From Rhodococcus sp. 4CII (GTDB taxonomy: Bacteria; Actinomycetota; Actinomycetes; Mycobacteriales; Mycobacteriaceae): DNA of 64,000 nucleotides. Position numbers and translations under genes: made by a program. The notes under the pieces were generated by a model, which searched no databases, had not been told where the DNA came from, and saw only the letters and a program-made list of their open reading frames with translations. The stretch lies in the NCBI RefSeq assembly GCF_014256275.1, contig NZ_JACCFE010000002.1, forward strand, positions 6,212,001 to 6,276,000, in the 5' to 3' direction. Shown here piece by piece: positions 7,978-18,900 of the stretch (position 1 is the first letter of the stretch; each line of letters starts with the position of its first letter).

Positions 7978-8694
7978 ATGACCACGATTCAAGATCGAAC
8001 GGTGCTGGTCACCGGGGCCAATCGCGGGCTCGGACGTGCCTTCGTCGCCGAGGCGCTGGCGCGAGGAGCGCGAACGGTCTACGCGTCGGCACGGGACGTC
8101 TCGACGATCGACGGGCACCCGCGGGTGGTACCCGTGCACCTGGACGTCACCAACCCCGAATCGGTGTACGCCGCGGCGGAGATCGTCGGCGATCTCGGTG
8201 TGCTGATCAACAACGCCGGCATCTTCATCGGCGAGTCCCCGTTGACGGGTGATCTCGACGGGATGCGCCGTGAACTCGAAACCAACCTCTACGGACCTCT
8301 CAACGTGACCCGCACGCTAGCGCCGGTCATCGCGTCCAACGGGGGTGGCGCGATTCTCAACGTGCATTCCGTGCTGTCGTGGTTGGCCGTCGGCGGCTCC
8401 TACAGCGTCTCGAAGGCCGCCCTCTGGAGTGCCACCAACGCCATGCGCGCCGAACTGGCGGCACAGAACATCCAGGTGGTCGGGCTGCATCTCGGGTACA
8501 TGGACACCGACATGACGAGCGGACTCGACGTCGAGAAGATCTCGGCGGCCGAGGTCGCGCGACTGGCGTTCGACGGCATCGAGTCGGGTGCGGACGAGGT
8601 CCTCGCCGACGACACCACCCGTGCGGTCAAGGCGGCACTCTCGGGCGACCTCGACGTTCTCTATCCGCAGTCGGCGGAGCGGGGGGCCGCGTAG
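7978..8694 (+). CDS. Short-chain dehydrogenase/reductase
   Basis: A 238-residue classical SDR. The cofactor motif TGANRGLG is at residues 12-19, NNAG at 78-81, and the catalytic Ser131, Tyr142 and Lys146 are all present (YSVSK at 142-146). It is an NAD(P)-dependent oxidoreductase of unknown substrate. The ATG follows a GAAGGGG ribosome-binding site. It is co-transcribed with the thioesterase whose GTG overlaps its TAG stop, and is probably controlled by the divergent HxlR regulator, which would suit a role in detoxifying carbonyl compounds. Confidence 0.9.
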   Translation: MTTIQDRTVLVTGANRGLGRAFVAEALARGARTVYASARDVSTIDGHPRVVPVHLDVTNPESVYAAAEIVGDLGVLINNAGIFIGESPLTGDLDGMRRELETNLYGPLNVTRTLAPVIASNGGGAILNVHSVLSWLAVGGSYSVSKAALWSATNAMRAELAAQNIQVVGLHLGYMDTDMTSGLDVEKISAAEVARLAFDGIESGADEVLADDTTRAVKAALSGDLDVLYPQSAERGAA

Positions 8695-9251
8695 TGGACG
8701 TGTTCGGCGGTGACGTGTCGACGGTCGAGGGCGTGGCAGACGCGGAGTGGGGAGAGGTGCGGTCGAAGATCGTCGAGTGGCACGACCCGGCCGGGCCGGC
8801 ACGCAGGGCCCGGGAACTCGACGGTCTCACCTACCTGCGGGCGATCCTCGACGAACGCGTTCCCGCGCCGCCCATCGCCAGCCTCATGAACCTGCGATTC
8901 CTGGAGGCCGAACCCGGAAGGGTGGTATTCGCGCTCGATCCCGACGAGTCGCAGTACAACCCCATCGGCGCGATCCACGGCGGTGCCGTCTGCACGCTGC
9001 TCGATTCGGTGGCCGGATGTGCGGTGCACTCGACGCTGCCGGCGGGGTGGGGGTACACCTCGGTCGAGATCAAGGTCAACTACATCCGCGGAGCGACCCG
9101 CGATTCGGGTGCGTTGACGGCCACCGGCGTCGTGAAGAAGTCGGGTCGCCGCATCGCGTTCGCGGAAGGGGAGGTCACCGATTCGCAGGGCCGCCTCGTC
9201 GCCACCGCCACCAGCACACTGCTGGTGTTCGAGATTCCGCCGGAGGCCTGA
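8694..9251 (+). CDS. PaaI-type hot-dog thioesterase
   Basis: A 185-residue single hot-dog thioesterase of the PaaI/YdiI group. The signature NPIGAIHGG spans residues 89-97 and the acidic catalytic residue is Asp104. The first 60 residues are an extension before the hot-dog fold. Translation starts at GTG 8694, whose first base is the last base of the SDR stop codon (TAGTG), indicating translational coupling. It probably hydrolyses an acyl-CoA; pairing with an SDR suggests a shared, unidentified degradation or repair route. Confidence 0.85.
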   Translation: MDVFGGDVSTVEGVADAEWGEVRSKIVEWHDPAGPARRARELDGLTYLRAILDERVPAPPIASLMNLRFLEAEPGRVVFALDPDESQYNPIGAIHGGAVCTLLDSVAGCAVHSTLPAGWGYTSVEIKVNYIRGATRDSGALTATGVVKKSGRRIAFAEGEVTDSQGRLVATATSTLLVFEIPPEA

Positions 9252-9263
9252 CGCCGGATGTGC

Positions 9264-9300
9264 GGGAACCCGCCACTCGCGGAGGGGAGTGGCGGGTCCC
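9264..9300 (+). terminator. Terminator after SDR-thioesterase operon
   Basis: Left arm GGGAACCCGCCACTC (9264-9278) pairs with GAGTGGCGGGTCCC (9287-9300), with a single bulged A and an 8-base loop. It lies 12 bases after the thioesterase stop. There is no T-tract, as is common in actinobacteria. Confidence 0.65.
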
Positions 9301-9480
9301 GATGCACCGTTGCCCCGTCGGGTTGGGGCGATGCGTGAACAAGACTAATCGGTCGGTTTGCTACGCGCGAGTACGCCACCCGGGCCGGGCCCTCGAAGCT
9401 GCCCGGCGGCGGACCGAAATTTGATGTACTGAAGCGTCCTCATCAGCGTCATCCCCGCAGCGGTCAAGGAAGGCACCCCC

Positions 9481-10305
9481 ATGGGCACGATCACCACGCA
9501 GGACGGCACCGAGATCTTCTACAAGGACTGGGGAACCGGTCAACCCATCGTGTTCAGTCACGGGTGGCCGCTGTCGGCAGACGACTGGGACACCCAGATG
9601 CTGTTCTTCCTCCAGCACGGCTACCGCGTCATCGCCCACGACCGGCGCGGGCACGGACGCTCCACCCAGACCGGCGACGGCCACGACATGGACCACTACG
9701 CCGACGACCTCGCGGCGCTGACCTCGCACCTCGACCTGCAGGACGCCATCCACGTCGGCCACTCGACCGGTGGCGGCGAGGTCGTGCACTACCTCGCGCG
9801 GCACGGCGAGAGCAGGGTATCGAAGGCCGCTCTGATCAGTGCGGTGCCCCCGCTGATGGTGAAGACGGAGGCGAACCCGGGCGGCCTCCCGAAGGCCGTG
9901 TTCGACGATCTCCAGGCGCAACTCGCGGCCAACCGTTCCGTCTTCTATCGCGACCTGCCGTCGGGGCCCTTCTACGGCTTCAACCGGCCGGGCGTGGAAT
10001 CGTCGGAGGCCATCATCGAGAACTGGTGGCGCCAGGGAATGATGGGCGGGGCCAAGGCGCACTACGACGGAATCGTCGCCTTCTCGCAGACCGACTTCAC
10101 CGAGGACCTGAAGAAGATCACCGTGCCGGTGCTCGTGATGCACAGCGAAGACGATCAGATCGTCCCCTACGCCGACGCGGGCCCCCTGTCCGCGAAGCTT
10201 CTCGCGAACGGGACGCTGAAGACGTACAAGGACTTCCCGCACGGCATGCCCACCACTCAGGCGGAGACGATCAACGCCGACCTGCTGGAGTTCTTGAAGG
10301 GCTGA
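9481..10305 (+). CDS. Cofactor-free chloroperoxidase-type alpha/beta hydrolase
   Basis: A 274-residue protein of the bacterial non-haem haloperoxidase (perhydrolase) family. FSHGWPLSADDW starting at residue 25 is the family oxyanion signature. The nucleophile elbow GHSTGGG places Ser95; the acid is in HSEDDQIVP (Asp224/225) and His254 is in FPHGMP. These enzymes form peracids from carboxylates and peroxide and can halogenate indirectly, but many act physiologically as esterases or lactonases. The gene is a single-gene unit with a terminator on each side. A GGTCGGTTTG-containing imperfect palindrome at 9344-9361 lies about 120 bases upstream. Confidence 0.9.
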   Translation: MGTITTQDGTEIFYKDWGTGQPIVFSHGWPLSADDWDTQMLFFLQHGYRVIAHDRRGHGRSTQTGDGHDMDHYADDLAALTSHLDLQDAIHVGHSTGGGEVVHYLARHGESRVSKAALISAVPPLMVKTEANPGGLPKAVFDDLQAQLAANRSVFYRDLPSGPFYGFNRPGVESSEAIIENWWRQGMMGGAKAHYDGIVAFSQTDFTEDLKKITVPVLVMHSEDDQIVPYADAGPLSAKLLANGTLKTYKDFPHGMPTTQAETINADLLEFLKG

Positions 10306-10312
10306 CGCCGAG

Positions 10313-10345
10313 CCCCCGATTCCTGTGTGCCCAGGTGATCGGGGG
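10313..10345. terminator. Hairpin between chloroperoxidase gene and tRNA-Arg
   Basis: CCCCCGAT (10313-10320) pairs with ATCGGGGG (10338-10345), and CCTG/CAGG pair inside the loop. It separates a rightward CDS from a leftward tRNA, so it can end both transcripts. Confidence 0.7.
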
Positions 10346-10376
10346 TGTTCGCCGTAGCGGCACTTCGCCGAATGAG

Positions 10377-10449
10377 TGCCCCCGGCAGGATTCGAACCTG
10401 CGACCAAGAGATTAGAAGGCTCTTGCTCTATCCCCTGAGCTACGGAGGC
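10377..10449 (-). tRNA. tRNA-Arg (anticodon TCT)
   Basis: A 73-base cloverleaf on the minus strand. The acceptor arm GCCTCCG pairs with CGGGGGC (one G-T pair), the D-arm contains GCTCAGGGGATAGAGC, the anticodon loop is CTTCTAA with anticodon TCT (reads AGA/AGG), and the T-arm GCAGG/CCTGC encloses TTCGAAT. CCA is not encoded. The closing anticodon-stem pair (31-39) is a C-T mismatch. Confidence 0.93.
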
Positions 10450-10508
10450 GCGCCGCAAATATTACCTGTCGCCCGGAAGGCGCCGACCGGGGCTGTGGTC
10501 TGCCCGCG

Positions 10509-10886
10509 TCAGGAGCCGACGGCCACGGCGGCGAGCAGCAGTGCCGCCAGAACGACCTCGACCACGAAGTAGAACCACACGGGGTAGAAGCGCGGCGGCC
10601 GGTCGGCGACGGCCGACACGATCCTGCCGAAGGCCATTCCCAGCAGGGCGACGGCCACCGTCACCGCCGCGACGGACCGGATGCCATAGGCATCGAATGC
10701 GGCGAAGAAGAGCAGCCCCGCCGTCGCGACACCGAACCCGCCGTAAACGGCGCGCACCTCGGCGCGGGCCGTCGCCGAATCCGCAGTGAGTCGGAACGGG
10801 GCGACCAGCAGGCCGGGCGCGGCGAGACCGTATACGCCCATGCCGGCGAAGAACAGTGCCACGACGATGATCAGAAACTCCGCCAT
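10509..10886 (-). CDS. DUF4345-like four-helix membrane protein
   Basis: A 125-residue protein with four predicted membrane helices and the conserved polar stretch ARAEVRAVYGGFGVATAGLL, which I associate with DUF4345. Its function is unknown. An AGAGG ribosome-binding site precedes the ATG. It is divergent from the ctaG-like gene and ends about 60 bases from the tRNA-Arg gene on the same strand. Confidence 0.7.
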   Translation of the reverse strand: MAEFLIIVVALFFAGMGVYGLAAPGLLVAPFRLTADSATARAEVRAVYGGFGVATAGLLFFAAFDAYGIRSVAAVTVAVALLGMAFGRIVSAVADRPPRFYPVWFYFVVEVVLAALLLAAVAVGS

Positions 10887-10989
10887 CTCAGCCTCTCGTT
10901 CCCTCGGGACACGTCCCGTCGACGGTAACCGGAACTTGCGCCGGACCCTCGTGTCTCCGACGGCCTGTCGTAGGTCCTACCCTTGAGGT

Positions 10990-13020
10990 ATGGCTACACC
11001 CCAGCTCGCGGCGTCCGACCCGGCTTCGAAACCCCCGAATCGTGCCGATTCGACCGCCCTGTTCGTCGTCGGCGGCGTCCTCGCCGGTCTGGTTGCGGCA
11101 ATCGTCGTCGGACTTTCCGCTGCTCAGGCGCTCGTGCTGCTGGGAATTCCGGATCCGGGTCCGATCACCACGTACGGACTGCCCGCCATGCGGGCCGTCT
11201 CCGAGGTCGCTGCCGTCGTCACCATCGGATCGTTGCTGCTCGCGGCGTTCCTCGTGCCGCCGCAGAAGTCCGGGGTTCTGGACGTGGACGGCTACCGCGC
11301 GGTGCGGACGGCGTCGTACGCCGCCATCGTGTGGGCCGCGACGGCCCTTCTCCTGGTCCCGCTGACGCTGTCGGACACGTCGGGGCAGCCCTTCGCCGAG
11401 GCGGTCAAGCCGGCCAACATCTTCAACTCGATCGATCAGGTCGAACTGGCCGGGGCCTGGCGCTGGACCGCGATCATCGCCATCGTCCTCGCGATCGCCG
11501 CCCGTCTGGTGCTGCGGTGGTGGTGGACGCCGATCCTCCTGGTCGTCGGCATCCTCGGTCTGATGCCGCTCGCATTGACCGGCCATTCGTCGTCGGGTGG
11601 TTCACACGACATGGCGACGAACAGCCTGATCCTGCACCTCGTCGCGGCCTCGCTGTGGGCCGGCGGACTGTTCGCACTCCTCGCCCATGCGCGGCGCCGG
11701 GGCGCCTACACCGATGTCGCGGCGCGGAGGTTCTCCACGATCGCGACCACCTGCTTCGCGGTCATGGCTGTCAGCGGTGTGGTGAACGCACTCGTCCGTG
11801 TCCCGATCGACGACCTCCTCGACACGACGTACGGGCGGCTGGTGGTCGCGAAGACCGTGGCCCTGGTGATCCTGGGCGTCTTCGGCTGGGCGCAGCGTCG
11901 ACGGGCGCTGCCCGCGCTGCGGAAGGACGCGACGAGCCGCGGCAACCTGATCCGATTCGCCGGCGCAGAGGCCATGGTCTTCGCCGCGACGATCGGCCTC
12001 GCCGTCGGGCTCGGCCGCACGCCGCCGCCCGCTCCGACCGCCGCACCCACCCTCACGGAGGTGGAACTCGGCTACAACCTCGCGGGACCGCCGACGTTCG
12101 CCCGGCTGATGCTGGACTGGCGTTTCGACCTCCTCTACGGCACCGCCGCGATCGGGCTCGCCGTCGTGTACGCGCTCGGGCTGCGTAAACTCCGACGCCG
12201 CGGTGACGGCTGGCCGGTCGGCCGGACCGTCGCTTGGATGTGCGGATGCGTGGTGCTGCTGATCGCGACGTCCTCGGGTGTCGGCCGCTACTCGCCGGCC
12301 GTGTTCAGCGTGCACATGGGCGCTCACATGGCGCTGTCCATGCTGGCCCCGGTTCTTCTGGTGCTGGGTGCCCCGATCACACTCGCCCTGCGCGCCCTCG
12401 ACCCCGCGGGCAGAAACGGCGTGCCGGGATTGCGGGAATGGATCCTGACCGCGTTGCACAGCCCGTTCTCCCGGTTCATCACCCACCCGGTGGTCGCGGC
12501 GGTGCTGTTCGTGGGCGGCTTCTACGCCCTGTATCTCGGGGGGATCTTCGCGGCGACGGTCGACTCCCACTCCGCGCACGTCCTGATGAATCTGCATTTC
12601 CTGCTCAGCGGCTATCTGTTCTACTGGGTCGCGATCGGCATCGATCCGTCGCCGCGCAAGCTGCAACCGGTGACGAAGCTCGCGATGGTGTTCGGCTCAC
12701 TGCCGTTCCATGCCTTCTTCGGTGTCGCGCTGATGAGCATGGGCGCCGTGATGGGCGAGTGGTACTACCGATCGCTCGGACTCGGCTGGAACGCCGACCT
12801 GGTGGGAGACCAGCAGCTCGGCGGCAGCATCGCCTGGGCTACCGGTGAGATCCCGCTGGTTCTGGTGATGATGGCTCTGCTCATCCAGTGGTCCCGCAGC
12901 GACGGGCGCACCGCGCGGCGGGTCGACCGGGCCGCCGACCGCGACGACGATGCGGATCTGGCAGCGCACAACGCGATGTTCGCGGAGCTGGCGCGACGGG
13001 ACCGTGAAGCGGGCCGCTGA
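10990..13020 (+). CDS. CopD-CtaG fusion: copper import/cytochrome c oxidase assembly protein
   Basis: A 676-residue membrane protein with two halves. The N-terminal half has a CopD-type bundle (around residues 200-320, with a GHSSSGGSHD loop). The C-terminal half is a caa3-type CtaG domain with histidine-bearing helices (VHMGAHMALSMLAPVLLVLG, then SHSAHVLMNLHFLLSGYLFYW). M. tuberculosis Rv0102 has the same architecture. It likely handles copper for the CuB centre of the aa3 oxidase. A TACCCT hexamer ends 6 bases before the ATG with no good ribosome-binding site, suggesting a leaderless mRNA. Confidence 0.88.
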   Translation: MATPQLAASDPASKPPNRADSTALFVVGGVLAGLVAAIVVGLSAAQALVLLGIPDPGPITTYGLPAMRAVSEVAAVVTIGSLLLAAFLVPPQKSGVLDVDGYRAVRTASYAAIVWAATALLLVPLTLSDTSGQPFAEAVKPANIFNSIDQVELAGAWRWTAIIAIVLAIAARLVLRWWWTPILLVVGILGLMPLALTGHSSSGGSHDMATNSLILHLVAASLWAGGLFALLAHARRRGAYTDVAARRFSTIATTCFAVMAVSGVVNALVRVPIDDLLDTTYGRLVVAKTVALVILGVFGWAQRRRALPALRKDATSRGNLIRFAGAEAMVFAATIGLAVGLGRTPPPAPTAAPTLTEVELGYNLAGPPTFARLMLDWRFDLLYGTAAIGLAVVYALGLRKLRRRGDGWPVGRTVAWMCGCVVLLIATSSGVGRYSPAVFSVHMGAHMALSMLAPVLLVLGAPITLALRALDPAGRNGVPGLREWILTALHSPFSRFITHPVVAAVLFVGGFYALYLGGIFAATVDSHSAHVLMNLHFLLSGYLFYWVAIGIDPSPRKLQPVTKLAMVFGSLPFHAFFGVALMSMGAVMGEWYYRSLGLGWNADLVGDQQLGGSIAWATGEIPLVLVMMALLIQWSRSDGRTARRVDRAADRDDDADLAAHNAMFAELARRDREAGR

Positions 13021-13074
13021 CCCCTAACACGCCACCCCGACAGGTTCGGGCATCCCGCTACCGTTTCCGGGGTG

Positions 13075-13102
13075 TCATCCACAGCCCCTCCGGTTGTCCA
13101 CA
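13075..13102 (+). promoter_or_regulatory. Pair of DnaA-box-like sites upstream of ssb paralogue
   Basis: TTGTCCACA at 13094-13102 matches the high-GC actinobacterial DnaA box exactly. TCATCCACA at 13075-13083 matches 7 of 9 positions in the same orientation, 19 bases earlier. They lie about 90-115 bases before the ssb start codon. A chance occurrence of one box is possible; two close together upstream of a replication gene is more suggestive. Confidence 0.4.
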
Positions 13103-13144
13103 GATGTCGGATCCCGGCCGACCACGGCGCGCGGGGACGGCACG

Positions 13145-13176
13145 CTGTGAGTGGCGGCACCGTGCCGCACTCACAG
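13145..13176 (+). repeat. Near-perfect hairpin in the ssb leader
   Basis: CTGTGAGTGGCGGCAC (13145-13160) faces GTGCCGCACTCACAG (13162-13176). All bases pair except one bulged G. It ends just before the GGGGG ribosome-binding site, 14 bases ahead of the ATG. It could be an operator or an RNA structure affecting translation initiation. Confidence 0.65.
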
Positions 13177-13189
13177 GGGGTAGAGCGTC

Positions 13190-13630
13190 ATGTACGAAAC
13201 ACACGGCACCGTGGTCGGAACGGTGATCACCAGCCCGGTCACCCGGTCGAACGCCGCCGGTGACGAGTTCCTCAGCTTCCGGATGGCGAGCACCGTCCGG
13301 CGCCGCGACCACACGACGGGGGAGTGGCGCGACGGGAGCACGCTCTACCTGACGGTGACCTGCCGGCGCAGGCTCATGGCCGGCGTCGCCGGGGCGATCG
13401 CGAAGGGGGATCCCGTCCTCGTGACCGGCGACCTGCGCACCACCGAATACACCACGCGGGACGGCGTCGCCCGCTCCGACCTGGAGTTGAGCGCGACCGC
13501 GATCGGACCGGATCTGGCCCGCTGCACGGTTGTCCTCGAGCGCACACCGAGAGGCGTGGGCGTCGGCGCGGACGAAGGCACGGCGTCGCCGGTGACGGAC
13601 GAGGTCGCCACCCGGTCCCTCGTCGCGTAG
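13190..13630 (+). CDS. ssbB: Single-stranded DNA-binding protein paralogue (SsbB-like)
   Basis: A 146-residue OB-fold SSB-type protein. It starts MYETHGTVVGTVITSPVTR and carries the core FLSFRMASTVRRRD and GDPVLVTGDLRTTEY strands. It lacks the acidic DDxPF-type C-terminal tail of the principal SSB, ending instead in DEVATRSLVA, so it probably does not recruit the usual SSB partners. The position immediately before ettA matches Rv2478c (SsbB) of M. tuberculosis. It probably functions in recombination or repair rather than core replication. A hairpin and DnaA-box-like sites precede it. Confidence 0.85.
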   Translation: MYETHGTVVGTVITSPVTRSNAAGDEFLSFRMASTVRRRDHTTGEWRDGSTLYLTVTCRRRLMAGVAGAIAKGDPVLVTGDLRTTEYTTRDGVARSDLELSATAIGPDLARCTVVLERTPRGVGVGADEGTASPVTDEVATRSLVA

Positions 13631-13762
13631 CGCGTCGGCGGGCACCCGCGCCGACCTCGCAATCCCGGCGCCGGTGCCCGCGGATTCGTCCTCGCCGCCC
13701 CTCGGCACGTCCGCGACCCTCCGCGATGTGGGTTCATCGCGCTCCACCATTAGGCTGGCCCC

Positions 13763-15442
<1,680 letters not shown>

Positions 15443-15445
15443 CCT

Positions 15446-15868
15446 GTGGGGCAGAAGGCCTTCACGTACGAGATCCAGGTGCGGTGGGGTGACTCCGACC
15501 GGCTGGGTCACGTCAACAACACCCGATTCGTCGAGTACATGCAGGAAGCGCGTATCCATTTCCTGACCAGCGAGCTGCGCGCGAACGGTGAGCGGCCCGG
15601 TGCGATGGTGGTGCGCAAGATGGACGTCGAATTCCTGCGCCCCGTCACCGACGCCTCGGGTCCGTTGCAGATCGAGGTGTCGGTGCTGCACGTCGGTACG
15701 TCGTCGTACACGATCCGGCACGTCGTCACGAATCGTGACGGGGTCCGCTGCGCGACGGGCGACGCCCTTCTGGTGGCGTTCGACGTGAAGACCGAATCCT
15801 CGCGGCCGCTGTCCGACGCGGAGCGGAGCGGGCTGGAGAGGTACCTCACGCCGGCGACCACCGGCTGA
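15446..15868 (+). CDS. YbgC/4HBT-type acyl-CoA thioesterase
   Basis: A 140-residue hot-dog protein with the family motif RWGDSDRLGHVNN near residues 12-24, in which the first Asp is the probable catalytic residue. It starts at GTG 15446, three bases after the ettA stop, so the two are translationally linked. A related 141-residue thioesterase follows the NAD-glutamate dehydrogenase, so that enzyme is bracketed by two paralogues. The substrate is not evident. Confidence 0.85.
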   Translation: MGQKAFTYEIQVRWGDSDRLGHVNNTRFVEYMQEARIHFLTSELRANGERPGAMVVRKMDVEFLRPVTDASGPLQIEVSVLHVGTSSYTIRHVVTNRDGVRCATGDALLVAFDVKTESSRPLSDAERSGLERYLTPATTG

Positions 15869-15905
15869 ACGTTCCGGCGCGCGGGGTGCCCGAAGTTCAC
15901 CCTCT

Positions 15906-15957
15906 GTTCCCATCGCCGCGGGCTAGTCTCGAGAGAGTTGCCCGCGGCGATCGGAAC
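15906..15957 (+). promoter_or_regulatory. Long palindrome spanning the NAD-gdh promoter/leader
   Basis: ATCGCCGCGGGC (15912-15923) and GCCCGCGGCGAT (15940-15951) are exact complements. After one mismatch, GTTCC (15906-15910) and GGAAC (15953-15957) extend the stem. The 16-base centre begins with TAGTCT (15924-15929), a plausible -10 element, so the arms would flank the promoter. It ends 19 bases before the gdh ATG. It may be a DNA operator or a leader hairpin. Confidence 0.55.
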
Positions 15958-15976
15958 GAAGAGGAAGTGAGCCCCG

Positions 15977-18900
15977 ATGACGGAATCGGCAGAACTGAAA
16001 GATGCGGAGTGGGCGCGGAATCTGCCCGAAGGTCTCCGATCTCAGGTGCCGACTCTCGCTGCCGTGTACTTCCGGCACGTCGACCGCGGCGACAGCGAGA
16101 GCGCCGTCAACGGGGCCTCGGGTGTCGTGCTCGGCGCGCACCTGACGCTGGCCCTGCAACGCCCACCCGAGCGGGCCGTCACCCGCGTCTACCGTCCCGG
16201 CGACGGGCACGAACTCGGTGCGTCCCTGCAGATCGTCAACGATGACATGCCGCTGCTCGTCGAATCGATCACCGCGTTGCTGAACCGCCTCGGCATCGGA
16301 ATCAGCGAATTCGTCCATCCGATCATTTCGGTCCGGCGCGATCCGATCGGCGCACTGCGCGAAATCCTCATGGGAGACAAGGCCAAGGATGCCGACGGAG
16401 ACGGCATCTCCGAATCGTGGATTCACGTCCAACTCGACCCGCGTACCGACTCCGCGGTTCTCGACACGCTCGAGAAGGAAGTCGGCACCGTCCTCGGCGA
16501 CGTGCGCCAGGTGGTCCGGGACACCGACATCATGCGCAAACTGGAGCGGACGCTCGCCGACGAACTCGAGGCGTCCGCGCCGCGTCCCGGTGTGTCCAAG
16601 GAAGACCTCGAGGACTGCGCCGATCTGCTGCGGTGGATGTCGCAGGGCAACTATGCGGCCCTCGGGTACCGGCGCTTCCAGCTGGGGGAGCCGGACGGTT
16701 CCGGGGCCCGGAGTCTGCAGGTGGTGCCGGGCAGCGGTCTCGGACTGCTGCGCTCCGACACCGTGACCGAAGGCCCGCTGAGTCTGCCCCCGGCCGCCGA
16801 GATCCCCGACCGGCCCCTGCTCGTGTTGACGCAGGGCTCGTTCCCCGCGACCGTGCACCGGGCGGTCTACCCGTTTTTCGTCGGCGTCAGCATCCTCGAC
16901 GAGGACGGCAACATCACCGGTGAGCACCGCTTCCTCGGCGTGTTCACCGTCACGGCGCTGCACGAGAACGTCCTCGACATTCCCGTGATCGCCCGGCGGG
17001 TCCGCAAGGTGATCGAGCGGGCCGGGTTCCAGTTGAACTCGTATTCGGGTCAGGCGATGCTGGAGGTCATCCAGTCGTTCCCCCGCACCGAGCTGTTCTC
17101 GAGCGATGCGGACACGCTGTACGACACGGTGACCGCCGTGCACAGCATCGGGCTCCGGCGCCAGGTGCGCCTGTTCGTGCGCGAGGACTTCCTCGGTCGT
17201 TTCGTCTCCTGCCTGATCTATCTTCCCCGCGATCGGTACACCACTCGGGTCCGGCTCGCCATGCAGGACATCCTGCTGCGGGAATTCGGCGGCGGCACAT
17301 TGGAATACACGGCGCGCGTCACCGAGTCCGACCTCGCTCTGCTGCACGTGACGATCCGCAAGAGCGCCGGACAGGCGGGGGCGAAACTCAACCTGTCGGA
17401 CGCCGATCGCGAACGGGTGCAGGCGATGCTGGCCGAGGCGAGCCGCAGCTGGGACGACCATCTCGGCGACCTCCTCCCGGTCACCACGGATGTGGATCCC
17501 GTTCTGGCGCAGCGTTATGCCGCCGTTCTGCCCGAGGGGTACAAGGAAGATTTCGACGCCGCGCGCGCGTTGTCCGACCTCGCGAGGCTGGAGGCCCTCG
17601 CGGAGGGGTCGATCGACCTGCTGCTCTACCGCGACCGCGGGGCAGAGGTCGGGCGCTGGCGGTTCACCCTCTACGTCGGGGGTGACGGCATCTCCCTCAG
17701 CCAGGTGCTCCCGGTGCTGCAGAGTCTGGGGGTGGAGGTTCTCGACGAGCGGCCCTACCTGATTCCCCGTCCCGACGGGATGAACTGCTGGATCTACGAT
17801 TTCGGATTGTCGGTGCCCGCGGAATTGCTCCGCTCCTCGGTGGAAGACGACCTGGACGCGGAACTCGCCGCCGAGGAGGCGTCCGCTGCCGAGCCGAAGC
17901 TGCAGGAACGGTTCACGGATGCGTTCACGGCGGTGTGGTTCGGGCGGGCGGAGGCCGACCGTTTCAACGAACTGATCCTGCGGGCGGGCATGTCGTGGCG
18001 TCAGGCGGTGATTCTGCGGGCCTACACGAAGTACCTGCGTCAGGCGGGATTTCCCTACAGCCAGTTCCACATCGAGGGGGTCGCGCTGGCCAACCCTCGT
18101 TCGGCGTGCACCCTGGTCGAGTTGTTCGAGGCGATGTTCGACCCGGAGACGCCCTCGCCCGACCGGGTGTCCGAGCTCGAAGCCCGCCTCAAGGAGTACA
18201 TCGACTCCGTGGTCAGCCTCGATGCGGACCGCATCCTGCGTGGTCTGTTCGGGCTGATCAAATCGACTCTGCGGACCAACTATTTCGTCATCGGCGCGAC
18301 CGGGGACCCGCAGACCTACCTGTCGATCAAGCTCGATCCCCAATCGATCCAGGAATTGCCGAAGCCGCGGCCGAAGTTTGAGATCTTCGTCTACTCGCCC
18401 GACGTCGAGGGTGTGCACCTGCGGTTCGGGTCCGTCGCTCGCGGCGGACTGCGCTGGTCGGATCGGCGCGAGGATTTCCGCACCGAGATCCTGGGGCTGG
18501 CGAAGGCTCAGGCCGTGAAGAACGCGGTGATCGTCCCGGTCGGGGCGAAGGGCGGTTTCGTCGTCAAGAATCCGCCGACACCGTCGGGGGATGCGGCGGC
18601 CGATCGCGCGGCCGCGCTCGAGGCCGGCCAGGACTGCTACCGCACGTTCATCTCCGGGCTCCTCGATCTCACCGACAACGTCGATCAGGCATCGGGGGAG
18701 ATCGTGCCGCCTGCCCGGGTGGTGCGGTTGGACGGCGACGACCGGTACCTGGTCGTGGCCGCGGACAAGGGCACCGCGAAATTCTCCGATCTCGCCAATT
18801 CGGTTGCGGAACAGTACAAGTTCTGGCTCGGGGACGCGTTCGCCTCCGGTGGCTCGGCCGGATACGACCACAAGGAGATGGGCATCACCGCGCGCGGTGC

